Of a stretch of 64,000 nt of DNA, positions 9,076-17,331 are shown in pieces. Position 1 is the first letter of the stretch, and every line of letters starts with the position of its first letter. The notes beneath the pieces are model-generated. The model saw only the letters and a list, made by a program, of their open reading frames with translations, was not told the DNA's origin and made no database searches. The position numbers and the translations under genes were made by a program. The stretch is taken from positions 2,852,001 through 2,916,000 of the forward strand of contig NZ_CP011868.1 in the NCBI RefSeq assembly GCF_001294645.1, given 5' to 3'. Origin of the DNA: Pseudonocardia sp. HH130629-09 (GTDB lineage Bacteria > Actinomycetota > Actinomycetes > Mycobacteriales > Pseudonocardiaceae).

Positions 9076-10230
9076 GAGGATGGTGTTCAGGAAGTCGAAC
9101 ATGTTCGCCTCCATCAGCACCAGCGCGATCAGCAGGTTGACGCCGAGGAACACAAGCCGGCCGGGGTAGGTGCCGGTGACCCGGGTGAACGAGTTCGTCC
9201 AGGCCAGCGAGCCGGAGTAGGCGTTCGTGACGTTGATCTTGACCTGGCTGATGACGACGAGCACCACGGCCAGCGTGATCGCCAGCCAGCCCGGCACCAG
9301 GTCCTGGTAGATCAGCAGGAACTGCTGCACCGGCTCGTTGGCGACCTCGGCCCCGCCGGCGACGTTGGCGACGTTGGCGATGAAGTACACGGCCAGGAAG
9401 AGCCCCACGACCTGCTTCGCCGCACCGAAGAGCACCCAGCCCGGGCCGGCGAGCAGCGTCGCGGTCCACCAGCGTCGGGCGTTCTCCGGGGTCTTCGGCG
9501 GCATGAACCGCAGGTAGTCGATCTGATCGGCGATCTGCGCGATCAGCGACAGGCAGACCCCGGCGGCGAGCATGACCGAGCCCAAGCTCGGGGTGCCCAG
9601 GCCGTCCTCGCCCTGGTAGGCCAGGAACGTCGAGACCGAGTCCGGGTGCGCGACGAGCAGGTAGCCGAACGGCAGCACCATGAGGACCAGCCACAACGGC
9701 GTCGTCCAGACCTGCAGCGTCGACAGCAGCGACATCCCGTACACGACCAACGGGAAGATGACCACGGTGGACAGCGCGTAGCCGATCCACAACGGGATCC
9801 CGAGCCCGAGCTCCAGCCCCTGGGCCATGATCGCGCCCTCGAGGGCGAAGAAGATGAAGGTGAACGTCGCGAAGATGACGTTGGTGAGGACCGAGCCGTA
9901 GTAGCCGAAGCCACTGCCGCGGGTGATCAGGTCCAGGTCGAGGTTGTAGCGGGCGGCGTAGTACGCCACCGGCAGCCCGGTCACGATGACGACGAGGGCG
10001 AACACCGCGATCCCCCACAGCGCGTTCGTCGTGCCGTAGGCGATGCCGATGTTGGCACCGATCGCGAAGTCCGCCAGGTAGGCGATGCCACCCAGCGCGG
10101 TCACCCCGACCACGCCCGGCGACCAGCGCCGGTAGCTGCGCGGCGCGAACCGCAGCGTGTAGTCCTCCAGCGTCTCCCGCGCGGCACCGACGGCCGTCGA
10201 CCGGGCCGGCCGGTTCATCTCCTGAGTCAT
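9076..10230 (-). pseudogene. NCS1 purine/cytosine-type transporter, N-terminal part (split by IS30 element)
   Basis: A membrane transporter of the nucleobase:cation symporter-1 family. The ATG at 10230 has GGAGG seven bases upstream. About ten hydrophobic helices are visible, with the conserved G-S-G-F-G-Y-Y-G-S and I-A-Q-I-A-D-Q-I-D-Y-L-R-F-M-P segments. The frame ends inside the IS30 element after N-T-I-L-L. The original protein would be about 549 residues. It lies divergent to the urate-degradation operon, so it probably imported a purine or a breakdown product for that pathway. As written it lacks the last helices. Confidence 0.85.
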
Positions 10231-10635
10231 CCCGTTGCCTCCACGGTGGCCGGATCGGTGACCACCGGTGAGGATGGTGCGTTCGGCAACGGCAGCGCCG
10301 GTTGCCGTCGGATGACGAATGCGTGACGCCCGACCCGGCCGCACCGGGCCTGGTGTGACGGGCGGCGCCCCGGCCGGGACGACTGCGTGACGATCCGGAC
10401 GCGACGGGTGCGCCCCCGCGCCGGAGGGACCAGGGTGGTCGGTCATCGGGTCCGGCCGGTCGTGGCGCTCCGGGCCCCGCGGCCGGTGACGGTCCGCGGT
10501 CGTCGCCGTCCGGGAGCGGGGCCGTTCGACCGGGTGACCCTTGACACGTACCCGCCGTGAAACCAACACTGTTGACACTTCGGAACAGCGATTCCGCATC
10601 ATGGAAGTCGCGGAACGAGCACGGAAGCAGGACCC
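10231..10635. other. Divergent intergenic region between transporter and uraD operon
   Basis: About 400 bp without a supported gene. It contains two TTGACA boxes (10541-10546 and 10572-10577) pointing towards uraD, and a 15-bp palindrome at 10592-10606 placed where it would overlap a promoter -10 region. No clear -10 hexamer could be fixed. The leftward half carries only GC-rich sequence with no recognised signal besides the GGAGG of the transporter. Confidence 0.55.
10592..10606. promoter_or_regulatory. Candidate IclR-family operator upstream of uraD operon
   Basis: TTCCGCATCATGGAA, an imperfect inverted repeat of 15 bp. It has the same length and the same TTCCGCAT...GGAA frame as the sites at 15887-15901 and 19811-19825. 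It lies 30 bp before the uraD start. Confidence 0.65.
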
Positions 10636-11142
10636 ATGCCGGACGCCCTGACCCTCGACCACCTCAACAACGCCTCACCGGACGACCTGCGGCCGGTGCT
10701 GCGGGCCTGCGCCACCTCGCCCGCGTGGGCGGACCGGCTGCTGGCCGGACGCCCGTACGCCGGGGTGGACGACGCCGTCGCCGCGGCGGAGAAGGCCGTC
10801 CGCACCCTGGACGCCGCCGAGATCGACGCCGCGCTGGCCGGGCACCCCCGGATCGGCGAGCGTCCGGGTGGCGCGCACGCCGACGGTGCCGCCTTCTCCC
10901 GATCCGAGCAGTCCGGCGTGGACTCCGGGGCGGACACCGCGGCCCGGCTCGCCGCGGGCAACGCCGCCTACGAGCAGCGGTTCGGCCACGTCTTCCTGAT
11001 CCGCGCCGCGGGCCGCGACGCGGAACAGATCCTCGCCGAGCTGGAGCGCAGGCTGGGCAACGACCCGGCCACCGAGCGTGCCGAGGCCGCCGGGCAGCTG
11101 GCCGAGATCACCGCGCTGCGGATGCGGCAGGTGCTGGCATGA
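10636..11142 (+). CDS. uraD: OHCU decarboxylase (2-oxo-4-hydroxy-4-carboxy-5-ureidoimidazoline decarboxylase)
   Basis: Third step of urate oxidation: decarboxylates OHCU to S-allantoin in the cytoplasm. The 168-residue length is typical. The catalytic histidine motif H-P-R-I-G-E and the following S-R-S-E-Q-S-G-V segment, as well as F-G-H-V-F-L-I-R-A-A-G, are family signatures. The ATG at 10636 follows a GAAGCAGGA-type ribosome site. The stop overlaps the uraH start (ATGA). First gene of a four-gene operon with uraH, urate oxidase and an NCS2 permease. Confidence 0.93.
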   Translation: MPDALTLDHLNNASPDDLRPVLRACATSPAWADRLLAGRPYAGVDDAVAAAEKAVRTLDAAEIDAALAGHPRIGERPGGAHADGAAFSRSEQSGVDSGADTAARLAAGNAAYEQRFGHVFLIRAAGRDAEQILAELERRLGNDPATERAEAAGQLAEITALRMRQVLA

Positions 11143-11444
11143 GCAGCTTCTCCACCCACGTCCTCGACGCCGCGGCGGGCCGCCCGGCCACCGGTGTCCC
11201 GGTGACCCTGACCGGCGCCGACGGGACCGTGCTGGCCTCGGGCACCACCGACGACGACGGGCGCTGGCGCGCCCCGGACTCCGCCGCGCTCACCGCGGGG
11301 GTGCTGCACCGGATCACGTTCACGACGCCGAGCCCGTTCTTCCCGGAGGTGTCGATCGCTTTCCGCCCGGAGCGCACCGACCGCCACCACCACGTCCCGC
11401 TGCTGCTGTCGCCCTACTCCTACTCCACCTACCTCGGGAGCTGA
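11139..11444 (+). CDS. uraH: 5-hydroxyisourate hydrolase (transthyretin-like)
   Basis: Hydrolyses 5-hydroxyisourate, the uricase product, to OHCU. It is 101 residues, the transthyretin-related fold, with the N-terminal S-T-H-V-L-D histidine motif, G-x-P-V-T-L and R-x-H-H-H-V-P-L-L-L-S-P. The C-terminal tetrapeptide, normally Y-R-G-S in this family, reads Y-L-G-S here (codon CTC where CGC would be expected). The start overlaps the uraD stop by 4 bp. Confidence 0.93.
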   Translation: MSSFSTHVLDAAAGRPATGVPVTLTGADGTVLASGTTDDDGRWRAPDSAALTAGVLHRITFTTPSPFFPEVSIAFRPERTDRHHHVPLLLSPYSYSTYLGS

Positions 11445-11445
11445 C

Positions 11446-12360
11446 ATGTCCGTCTCGGTCCACCTCGGCGACAACAAGTACGGCAAGGCGGAGGTCCGCG
11501 TGGTGCGGGTCGTGCGCGACACCGCCCGGCACGAGATCACCGGTCTCAACGTCACCAGCCAGCTGCGCGGCGCTGCCCTGGAGAGCAGCTACCTGACCGG
11601 GGACAACTCGAAGGTCGTCGCCACCGACACTCAGAAGAACGTCGTCTACGCCTTCGCCGCCGAGCACGGGATCACCTCCCCCGAGGAGTTCCTGATGCTG
11701 CTCGGGAACCACTTCACCGGCGAGTTCGAGTGGATCACCGGCGGGCTGTGGCAGGCCGAGCTCTACGAGTGGGAGCGGATCGTCGTCGACGGCGCGGGGC
11801 ACGACCACTCCTTCGTCCGCAAGGGTCGCGCCACCCGGCTCGCCACCGTACAGAAGGTCGGTGGGGCCACCCACGTCACCGCGGGGCTGAAGGACCTCAC
11901 CGTGCTGAAGTCCACTGGCAGCGAGTTCCACGGCTTCCCCCGGGACCGCTACACGACCCTGGTCGAGACCGACGACCGCATCCTGGCCACCTCGGTCACC
12001 GCGCGCTGGCGCTACCTGCCCGAGGCCGTCGCCGCCGGGATCGACTACAACGCCGCGTACGACACGATCGGCGCGGCGATGCTGTCCGCGTTCGCCACCA
12101 CCCACTCGCTCGCACTGCAGCAGTCGCTCTACGAGATGGGCCGCGCCGGCATCGAGGCGTGCGACGGCGTCGCCGAGATCCGGTTCGCGATGCCCAACAA
12201 GCACCACTTCCTGTCCGACCTCTCCTCGTTCGGCCTCAAGAACCCGAACGAGGTGTTCTACGCCGCGGACCGCCCCTACGGCCTGATCGAGGGCACCGTC
12301 GTCCGCGACGGCGTGACCCCGGCGCCGGAGGCGTGGACCGACGTCCCGTCGTCGGTCTGA
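11446..12360 (+). CDS. uox: Urate oxidase (uricase)
   Basis: Cofactor-free oxidation of urate to 5-hydroxyisourate and H2O2. A 304-residue tandem T-fold protein. The catalytic lysine lies in N-K-Y-G-K-A-E-V-R-V (Lys14), its threonine partner in A-T-D-T-Q-K-N about 45 residues later, and the second-half signature in K-S-T-G-S-E-F-H-G-F and R-F-A-M-P-N-K-H-H-F. The gene starts one base after the uraH stop region. With uraH and uraD it completes urate to S-allantoin conversion. Confidence 0.96.
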   Translation: MSVSVHLGDNKYGKAEVRVVRVVRDTARHEITGLNVTSQLRGAALESSYLTGDNSKVVATDTQKNVVYAFAAEHGITSPEEFLMLLGNHFTGEFEWITGGLWQAELYEWERIVVDGAGHDHSFVRKGRATRLATVQKVGGATHVTAGLKDLTVLKSTGSEFHGFPRDRYTTLVETDDRILATSVTARWRYLPEAVAAGIDYNAAYDTIGAAMLSAFATTHSLALQQSLYEMGRAGIEACDGVAEIRFAMPNKHHFLSDLSSFGLKNPNEVFYAADRPYGLIEGTVVRDGVTPAPEAWTDVPSSV

Positions 12361-12394
12361 CCCATCCCACCACCTCCGCACCGAGGGGACGCCC

Positions 12395-13918
12395 ATGAGC
12401 ACCGACGACGCGGACGCGCCGGCGACGACCGGCCGACGCACGACCGCCACGACAGGCCCCCGCCCCGAGGACGACCGGCTCGGCCTCGGACCCACGGTGG
12501 GCTACGGCGTGCAGCACGTTCTCGCGATGTTCGGCGGCGTCATCGCCGTCCCGATCATCATCGGCGGCGCGGCCGGGCTCGACCCCGCGCAGAGCGCCGT
12601 CCTGGTGGCCAGCGGGCTGTTCGTGAGCGGGCTCGCGACGCTCCTGCAGACGCTCGGGCTGCCGTTCTTCGGCTCCCAGCTGCCGCTGGTGCAGGGCACC
12701 TCGTTCGCCTCGGTGTCGACGATGATCGCGATCGTCGGCGACGACGGCACAGACGGCCTGCGCGTCGTCTTCGGCGCGGTGATCGTCGCGGCGCTGATCG
12801 GGCTGCTCATCTCGCCGTTCTTTGCGAAGGTGGTACGGCTGTTCCCGCCGGTGGTCACCGGGTCGATCATCACCGTCATCGGGCTGTCGCTGATGCCGGT
12901 GGCGACCGGGTGGATCACCGGCCGGGAGACGGTCACGGTCGCCGGCGCGACGGTGCCCAACCCCGCGTTCGCCTCGCTGCCGAACATCGCGCTGGCCGCG
13001 TTCACCTTCCTGGTCGTGATCGTCGCCAGCAAGATCCGGGTCGTCTCCCGGCTCTCGGTGCTGCTCGGCCTGCTGGTGGGCACCGTCGTCGCTCTGGGGC
13101 TGGGGCTGAGCAGCTTCGCGAAGGTGGGCGAGGCGAGCGTGGCCGCCGTCCCGACGCCGTTCGCGTTCGGCGGGCCGCTGTTCGAGATCGGCGCGATCGT
13201 GTCGATGGTCATCGTCATCCTGGTGGTCATGGTGGAGACGACCGCGGACATCCTCGCGGTCGGCGAGGTCGTCGGGGCCGAGGTGGACTCCCGCCGGGTC
13301 GGGGACGGCCTGCGCGCGGACATGGCGGCCTCGGTGCTCGCGCCGGTGTTCAACTCCTTCCCCGCGACGGCGTTCGCCCAGAACGTCGGCCTGGTCGCGT
13401 TGACCGGGATCCGGAGCCGGTTCGCCGTCGCCGCGGGCGGGCTGCTCCTGCTGGTGCTGGGGCTCTCGCCGATGGCGTCGGCGGTGTTCTCGGCGATTCC
13501 GCAACCGGTGCTCGGCGGGGCCGGGATCGTGCTGTTCGGCACGGTCGCCGCCAGCGGCATCCGGACGCTCGCCTCGGTCGAGTACCGCAACACCAACAAC
13601 ATGGTGATCGTCGCGGCGGCGGTGGCGTTCGGCCTGATCCCGGTGGTGTCGCCGGACTTCTGGGCGAACTTCCCGGAGTGGTTCGCGACGATCTTCCACT
13701 CCGGAATCAGCTCGGCGGCGATCGTCGCGGTGCTGCTCAACCTGTTCTTCAACGTGCTCGCCCCCGGGCGGCCGTCGGCACCGTCGATCGTCGCCGCGGG
13801 GCCGCCGGTACTCGTGCAGACCGGGGAGATCCGGATCCTGTCCTCCGGTGAGGTGCTGGGCCCGGACTCCTACGAGCCGGTCACCGCCAAGCCGGGGACC
13901 CAGGTCCGCGACGAGTGA
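12395..13918 (+). CDS. NCS2 family urate/xanthine permease
   Basis: Nucleobase:cation symporter-2 with about 12-14 predicted helices in 507 residues. The N-terminal Q-H-V-L-A-M-F-G-G, the Q-G-T-S-F-A-S-V-S-T-M loop, the E-T-T-A-D-I-L-A-V-G-E motif and the family signature Q-N-V-G-L-V-A-L-T-G-I-R-S-R are visible. It is the last gene of the uraD-uraH-uox operon, 34 bp after urate oxidase, so urate or xanthine uptake is the natural role. A hairpin terminator follows. It may cover for the disrupted NCS1 transporter. Confidence 0.92.
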   Translation: MSTDDADAPATTGRRTTATTGPRPEDDRLGLGPTVGYGVQHVLAMFGGVIAVPIIIGGAAGLDPAQSAVLVASGLFVSGLATLLQTLGLPFFGSQLPLVQGTSFASVSTMIAIVGDDGTDGLRVVFGAVIVAALIGLLISPFFAKVVRLFPPVVTGSIITVIGLSLMPVATGWITGRETVTVAGATVPNPAFASLPNIALAAFTFLVVIVASKIRVVSRLSVLLGLLVGTVVALGLGLSSFAKVGEASVAAVPTPFAFGGPLFEIGAIVSMVIVILVVMVETTADILAVGEVVGAEVDSRRVGDGLRADMAASVLAPVFNSFPATAFAQNVGLVALTGIRSRFAVAAGGLLLLVLGLSPMASAVFSAIPQPVLGGAGIVLFGTVAASGIRTLASVEYRNTNNMVIVAAAVAFGLIPVVSPDFWANFPEWFATIFHSGISSAAIVAVLLNLFFNVLAPGRPSAPSIVAAGPPVLVQTGEIRILSSGEVLGPDSYEPVTAKPGTQVRDE

Positions 13919-13929
13919 TCGTCTCCTCC

Positions 13930-13965
13930 GAGGGGTCCGGTGCCGGATCCGGCATCGGGCCCCTC
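13930..13965. terminator. Hairpin terminator after the urate operon
   Basis: A 15-bp stem (gaggggtccggtgcc with ggcatcgggcccctc, two non-Watson-Crick pairs) around a 6-base loop. Its left arm is almost identical to the ureD terminator arm. It lies between convergent genes and overlaps the end of the minus-strand endonuclease-like gene. Confidence 0.75.
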
Positions 13966-14841
13966 AGGCAGCGCGATCATGCACGGCCCGGCGGATGCGG
14001 GCGACGGTCTCGCCGGGCCGGTCGTGTACGTCCGACCAGGTGACCGCAGCACCGTCCACCGGCTGCGACCAGGGCGTTCTGCTTGCGCCGGTCGGTGCGG
14101 AACCGCTCCGGGGCGCTGTGCCAGGCCCATCCGTCCACCTCGACGGCCACACGTGCCGCCGGGAAGGCGAGGTCGACCGTCCAGGGCCCGAACGGCATCG
14201 CCCGCACGAGTCCGGGGAGCCGGGCCTCGCGCAGCAGCCGCAGCAGCCGTCGTTCCAGGGCGGAGTCGGCCCGGTCCCCCGCCGCGACGAGCAACCGCAC
14301 GGCCGCCGCGATGCCCGGGGTGCCGGCCACCCGGCAGTACGCCGCGTACAGCTCGTCGTGGGACACCCACCGTTGCTGCGCCCGGTCCAGGAACGCGGGC
14401 CCGTCGGTGCCACCGAGCGCCGCGGCCGTCTCCAGCACGGTCAGCGGCGTCGCGGTCACGACGATGCCCCGGTGGACGACCCGGTCGGCCGGGTCCAGGC
14501 TGCGGCGACGCAGACGCACCCCCGGCCGCCGGGCCCGCTGCACCGTCGGTGGGACGGCGAGCAGCACCTCGGCCGGGGCGCCGGGGCGCAGTCCCAGCCA
14601 GTACGCGGCCGCGGGCCCTGTCACGATGCTGCGCGCCCCGCCCCACAGCCACGCCGCCCGGACCCGGGTCTCGTCGGTGACCCGGTGACCGGCGACCAGG
14701 GAGACCCCGGGGTGCCGCGCCCGCCAGGCACCGGAGGACACCCGGCGCGCGACGGTGCGGGCCGGAACACCGTGGGCGATCGCCTGGGTCCGGGTGACCA
14801 GGCCGCCCCTGCCTGACCAGTAGCCGTTCCAGATCGGTCAT
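13964..14841 (-). pseudogene. AbiEi/VSR-like domain protein of unknown function, with several frameshifts
   Basis: An actinobacterial protein of about 290 residues with an N-terminal AbiEi-antitoxin-like winged helix (recognisable in A-R-T-V-A-R-R-V-S-S-G-A-W-R) and a C-terminal restriction-endonuclease-like fold (V-A-V-E-V-D-G-W-A-W-H-S, then R-T-D-R-R-K-Q-N-A-L-V-A-A-G). The start M-T-D-L-E-R-L-L-V-R-Q-G is in one frame, the body in a second after a one-base change near 14807, and the end H-D-R-P-G-E-T-V in a third after two apparent single-T losses near 14055-14075. It is either decayed or the bases are misread. Confidence 0.7.
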
Positions 14842-14971
14842 CAGGACAGGATCGTGCAGCCGGGCCGGCTCCCGGATGCGAACGCCGGCCCCGGTTCGCG
14901 CCCGCGAACGGTGGGACCCGGGGGCGCGAGGTCCACCGAGCGGTCGGTGGTCGTCACCGGCGAGGCATCAC

Positions 14972-14987
14972 GTGCCGGATCCGGCAC
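14972..14987. repeat. Perfect 16-bp palindrome
   Basis: GTGCCGGATCCGGCAC, loopless, in the 230-bp gap between the endonuclease-like gene and iclR. Its core GTGCCGGATCCGGCA also appears in the terminator at 13930-13965, and half of it at 7310-7341. It may be a relic of a terminator or a dispersed repeat. Confidence 0.5.
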
Positions 14988-15072
14988 CGGCCCCCTCATC
15001 GGTCACGATCACGGCGCATCGCCGCCGGCATCCAGGGCCGGCGGCCCGGCCTCTCCTCACACGGGGACCGTG

Positions 15073-15894
15073 TCAGACCCCGGCCGCGTCCTGCCGGGCC
15101 AGCTCGGCCACCAGCGCGTCGGCGACGGCCTGCAGCTTCGGCACCGCGGAGTCGAGCAGCGCATCGGTCATCCGGGTCGTCGGCCCGGAGATGGACACCG
15201 CGGCGGGCAGCGGCCCGTCGAGCGCGACGGCCACGCACCGCACCCCGAGCTCCTGTTCGCCCTCGTCGACGGCGTACCCGGCGGCGCGGACCTTGTCGAG
15301 CTCGGCGAAGTACTCCTCGGGCGAGGTGATGGTGTTGTCGGTGTGCCGCACGAACTCGGTCTGCCGCAGGATCTCCCGCGCCCGCTCGACCGGCATCCGG
15401 GACAGCAGCGCCTTCCCGACGGCGGTGCAGTGCGGCGACACCCGTCGTCCGACCTCGGTGAACATCCGCATCGAGTGCCGGCCGGGCTCCTGGGCCACGT
15501 AGACGACCTGGTTGCCCTCCAACAGCGCCAGGTTCGCGCTCTCCCCCAGGTCGTCGACCAGGGCGGCGAGCCGGGGCCGGGCCCACATCCCCACCAGGCG
15601 TCCCGCGGTGTCGCCGAGGCGCACCAGGCGGGGGCCGAGGGCGTACTCGCGCGAGGACTGCTGGCGGACGTAGCCGCGCCCGGCCAGGGTCCTGACCAGC
15701 CGGTGGATGGTCGGCAGGGGCAGCCCGGAGGTGGCCGCGAGGTGGGACAGGCTGACCGTCCCACCCGCGTCGGCCATCGCCTCCAGCAGGTCCACGGCCC
15801 GCTCCACGGACTGCACGCTCCCCGAGCGGGCCGGTGCGGCCGCGGCGACGTCCGCGGCGGCACCGACGCGACTGTCGGGATCGTTCTTCCGCAT
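15073..15894 (-). CDS. IclR-family transcriptional regulator of purine catabolism
   Basis: A 273-residue regulator with an N-terminal winged helix (S-V-E-R-A-V-D-L-L-E-A-M..., S-G-L-P-L-P-T-I-H-R-L-V-R-T-L) and a C-terminal effector domain containing P-H-C-T-A-V-G-K-A-L-L-S, typical of IclR proteins such as AllR. AllR senses glyoxylate or allantoin in other bacteria; the effector here is inferred only. The start codon lies inside a TTCCGCATGACGGAA palindrome, suggesting autoregulation. The gene lies immediately downstream of allantoinase on the same strand, nine bases after it. Confidence 0.9.
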   Translation of the reverse strand: MRKNDPDSRVGAAADVAAAAPARSGSVQSVERAVDLLEAMADAGGTVSLSHLAATSGLPLPTIHRLVRTLAGRGYVRQQSSREYALGPRLVRLGDTAGRLVGMWARPRLAALVDDLGESANLALLEGNQVVYVAQEPGRHSMRMFTEVGRRVSPHCTAVGKALLSRMPVERAREILRQTEFVRHTDNTITSPEEYFAELDKVRAAGYAVDEGEQELGVRCVAVALDGPLPAAVSISGPTTRMTDALLDSAVPKLQAVADALVAELARQDAAGV

Positions 15895-15901
15895 GACGGA
15901 A
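15887..15901. promoter_or_regulatory. Candidate IclR operator overlapping the iclR start codon
   Basis: TTCCGCATGACGGAA, 15 bp. It shares its first eight bases and final GGAA with the sites at 10592 and 19811. Because it covers the coding start, some of its sequence is also protein-coding, which weakens the case slightly. Confidence 0.55.
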
Positions 15902-15903
15902 GT

Positions 15904-17331
15904 CTAGCCCTGCTCGGGCGGTGCGGCCGGGACCTCGGAGGCCTCCGGGGCGCCGGGGGTCTCCGGGGCGCCGGGGGCACCGGTCACCCGCTCAACCGAG
16001 CCACGGCGCAGCAGCCGCCCGTGCGGCTCGCCGGCCACGTCGACGTCGCGTCCGCCCAGGAGGGTGCGCCGGACCACGCCGGACAGCGACCGGCCGGCGT
16101 AGGCGCTGACCTTGTTCTTGTGGTGCAGCCGCTCCGGGTCGACGACGTAGGCCGCGTCGGGGGCGAAGACGGCGAGGTCGGCGTCGTACCCCAGCGCGAT
16201 CCGCCCCTTGGAGCGCAGCCCGACCAGGTCGGCCGGCTTCGAGGCCATCCACTGCACGACCTGCGCCAGCCCGATGCCGCGCCGGCGGGCCTCGCTCCAG
16301 ACCAGCGACAGCCCCAGCTGCAGCGACGACACCCCGCCCCAGGCGAGCCCGAAGTCCCCGGAGTCGAGCAGCTTCAGCTCGGCGGTGCTCGGCGAGTGGT
16401 CGCTGACGATGCAGTCGATCGTCCCGTCGAGCAGTCCCTCCCAGAGCAGCTCCCGGTTGGACGCCTCGCGGATCGGCGGGCAGCACTTGTGGGTGGTGGC
16501 GCCGTCGGCGATCTCCTCGGCGAACAGCGTCAGGTAGTGCGGGCAAGTCTCGGCGGTGATCCGGACGCCGTCGCGGCGCGCGGTGGCGATCATCGGCAGC
16601 GCGTCGGAGGACGACACGTGCAGCACGTGCGCACGCGCCCCGGTCCAGCGGGCCCGCTCGATGACCTCGGCGATCGCCAGGTTCTCCGCGCCGCGCGGGC
16701 GCGAGCGCAGGAAGGTGTCGTACTTCGCGCCGTGCGGGGTCGGGGCCTTCTCGATGGCCCGGGAGTCCTCGGCGTGCACGATCATGACGGCGTCGAACGT
16801 GGCCAGCTCGGCCATGTCGCGCTCCATCTCGTCGGCGTCGAGCGGCGGGAACTCGTCGACCCCGGAGTGCAGCAGGAAGCACTTGAAGCCGAAGACGCCC
16901 TCGTCGTGCAGGCCGCGCAGGTCGCCCAGGTTGCCCGGCACCGCCCCGCCCCAGAACCCGACGTCGACGAACGCCTGGTGCTCGGCGACCTTGCGCTTCA
17001 CCTCGAGTGCGGCGACGTCGACGGTCGGCGGGATCGAGTTGAGCGGCATGTCGACGATCGTGGTGACCCCGCCCGCCGCGGCGGCCCGGGTCGCCGAGGC
17101 GAAGCCCTCCCACTCGGTGCGGCCGGGCTCGTTGACGTGGACGTGGGTGTCGACGAGGCCGGGGAGCAGCACCTCGTCCTCGGCGAGGTCGATCACCCGG
17201 GCACCGTCGAGGCCGTTGCCGAGCGGCTCGATGGCGACGATCCGCCCGCCGGTCACACCGATCTCGCGGGGCTGCTCGCCCGCCGTGGTCATGATCCGCT
17301 GCCCGCGGACCACCAGGTCGTAGCTGGTCAT
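15904..17331 (-). CDS. allB: Allantoinase
   Basis: Hydrolyses allantoin to allantoate; cyclic amidohydrolase with a binuclear metal site, 475 residues. Metal ligands appear in D-T-H-V-H-V-N-E-P-G, the carboxylated lysine in F-G-F-K-C-F-L-L, and the histidines and aspartate in V-H-A-E-D, H-V-L-H-V-S-S and V-S-D-H-S-P. The last 30 residues are a low-complexity Pro/Ala/Glu tail (repeats of G-A-P and E-A-P type) beyond the normal end. It overlaps the racemase-family gene by 4 bp and is followed by iclR. Confidence 0.94.
   Translation of the reverse strand: MTSYDLVVRGQRIMTTAGEQPREIGVTGGRIVAIEPLGNGLDGARVIDLAEDEVLLPGLVDTHVHVNEPGRTEWEGFASATRAAAAGGVTTIVDMPLNSIPPTVDVAALEVKRKVAEHQAFVDVGFWGGAVPGNLGDLRGLHDEGVFGFKCFLLHSGVDEFPPLDADEMERDMAELATFDAVMIVHAEDSRAIEKAPTPHGAKYDTFLRSRPRGAENLAIAEVIERARWTGARAHVLHVSSSDALPMIATARRDGVRITAETCPHYLTLFAEEIADGATTHKCCPPIREASNRELLWEGLLDGTIDCIVSDHSPSTAELKLLDSGDFGLAWGGVSSLQLGLSLVWSEARRRGIGLAQVVQWMASKPADLVGLRSKGRIALGYDADLAVFAPDAAYVVDPERLHHKNKVSAYAGRSLSGVVRRTLLGGRDVDVAGEPHGRLLRRGSVERVTGAPGAPETPGAPEASEVPAAPPEQG

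Noticed and set aside
13964-14841. AbiEi/endonuclease-like gene considered as a toxin-antitoxin pair
   Set aside because: No partner AbiEii toxin is adjacent, and the frame is broken at least three times.
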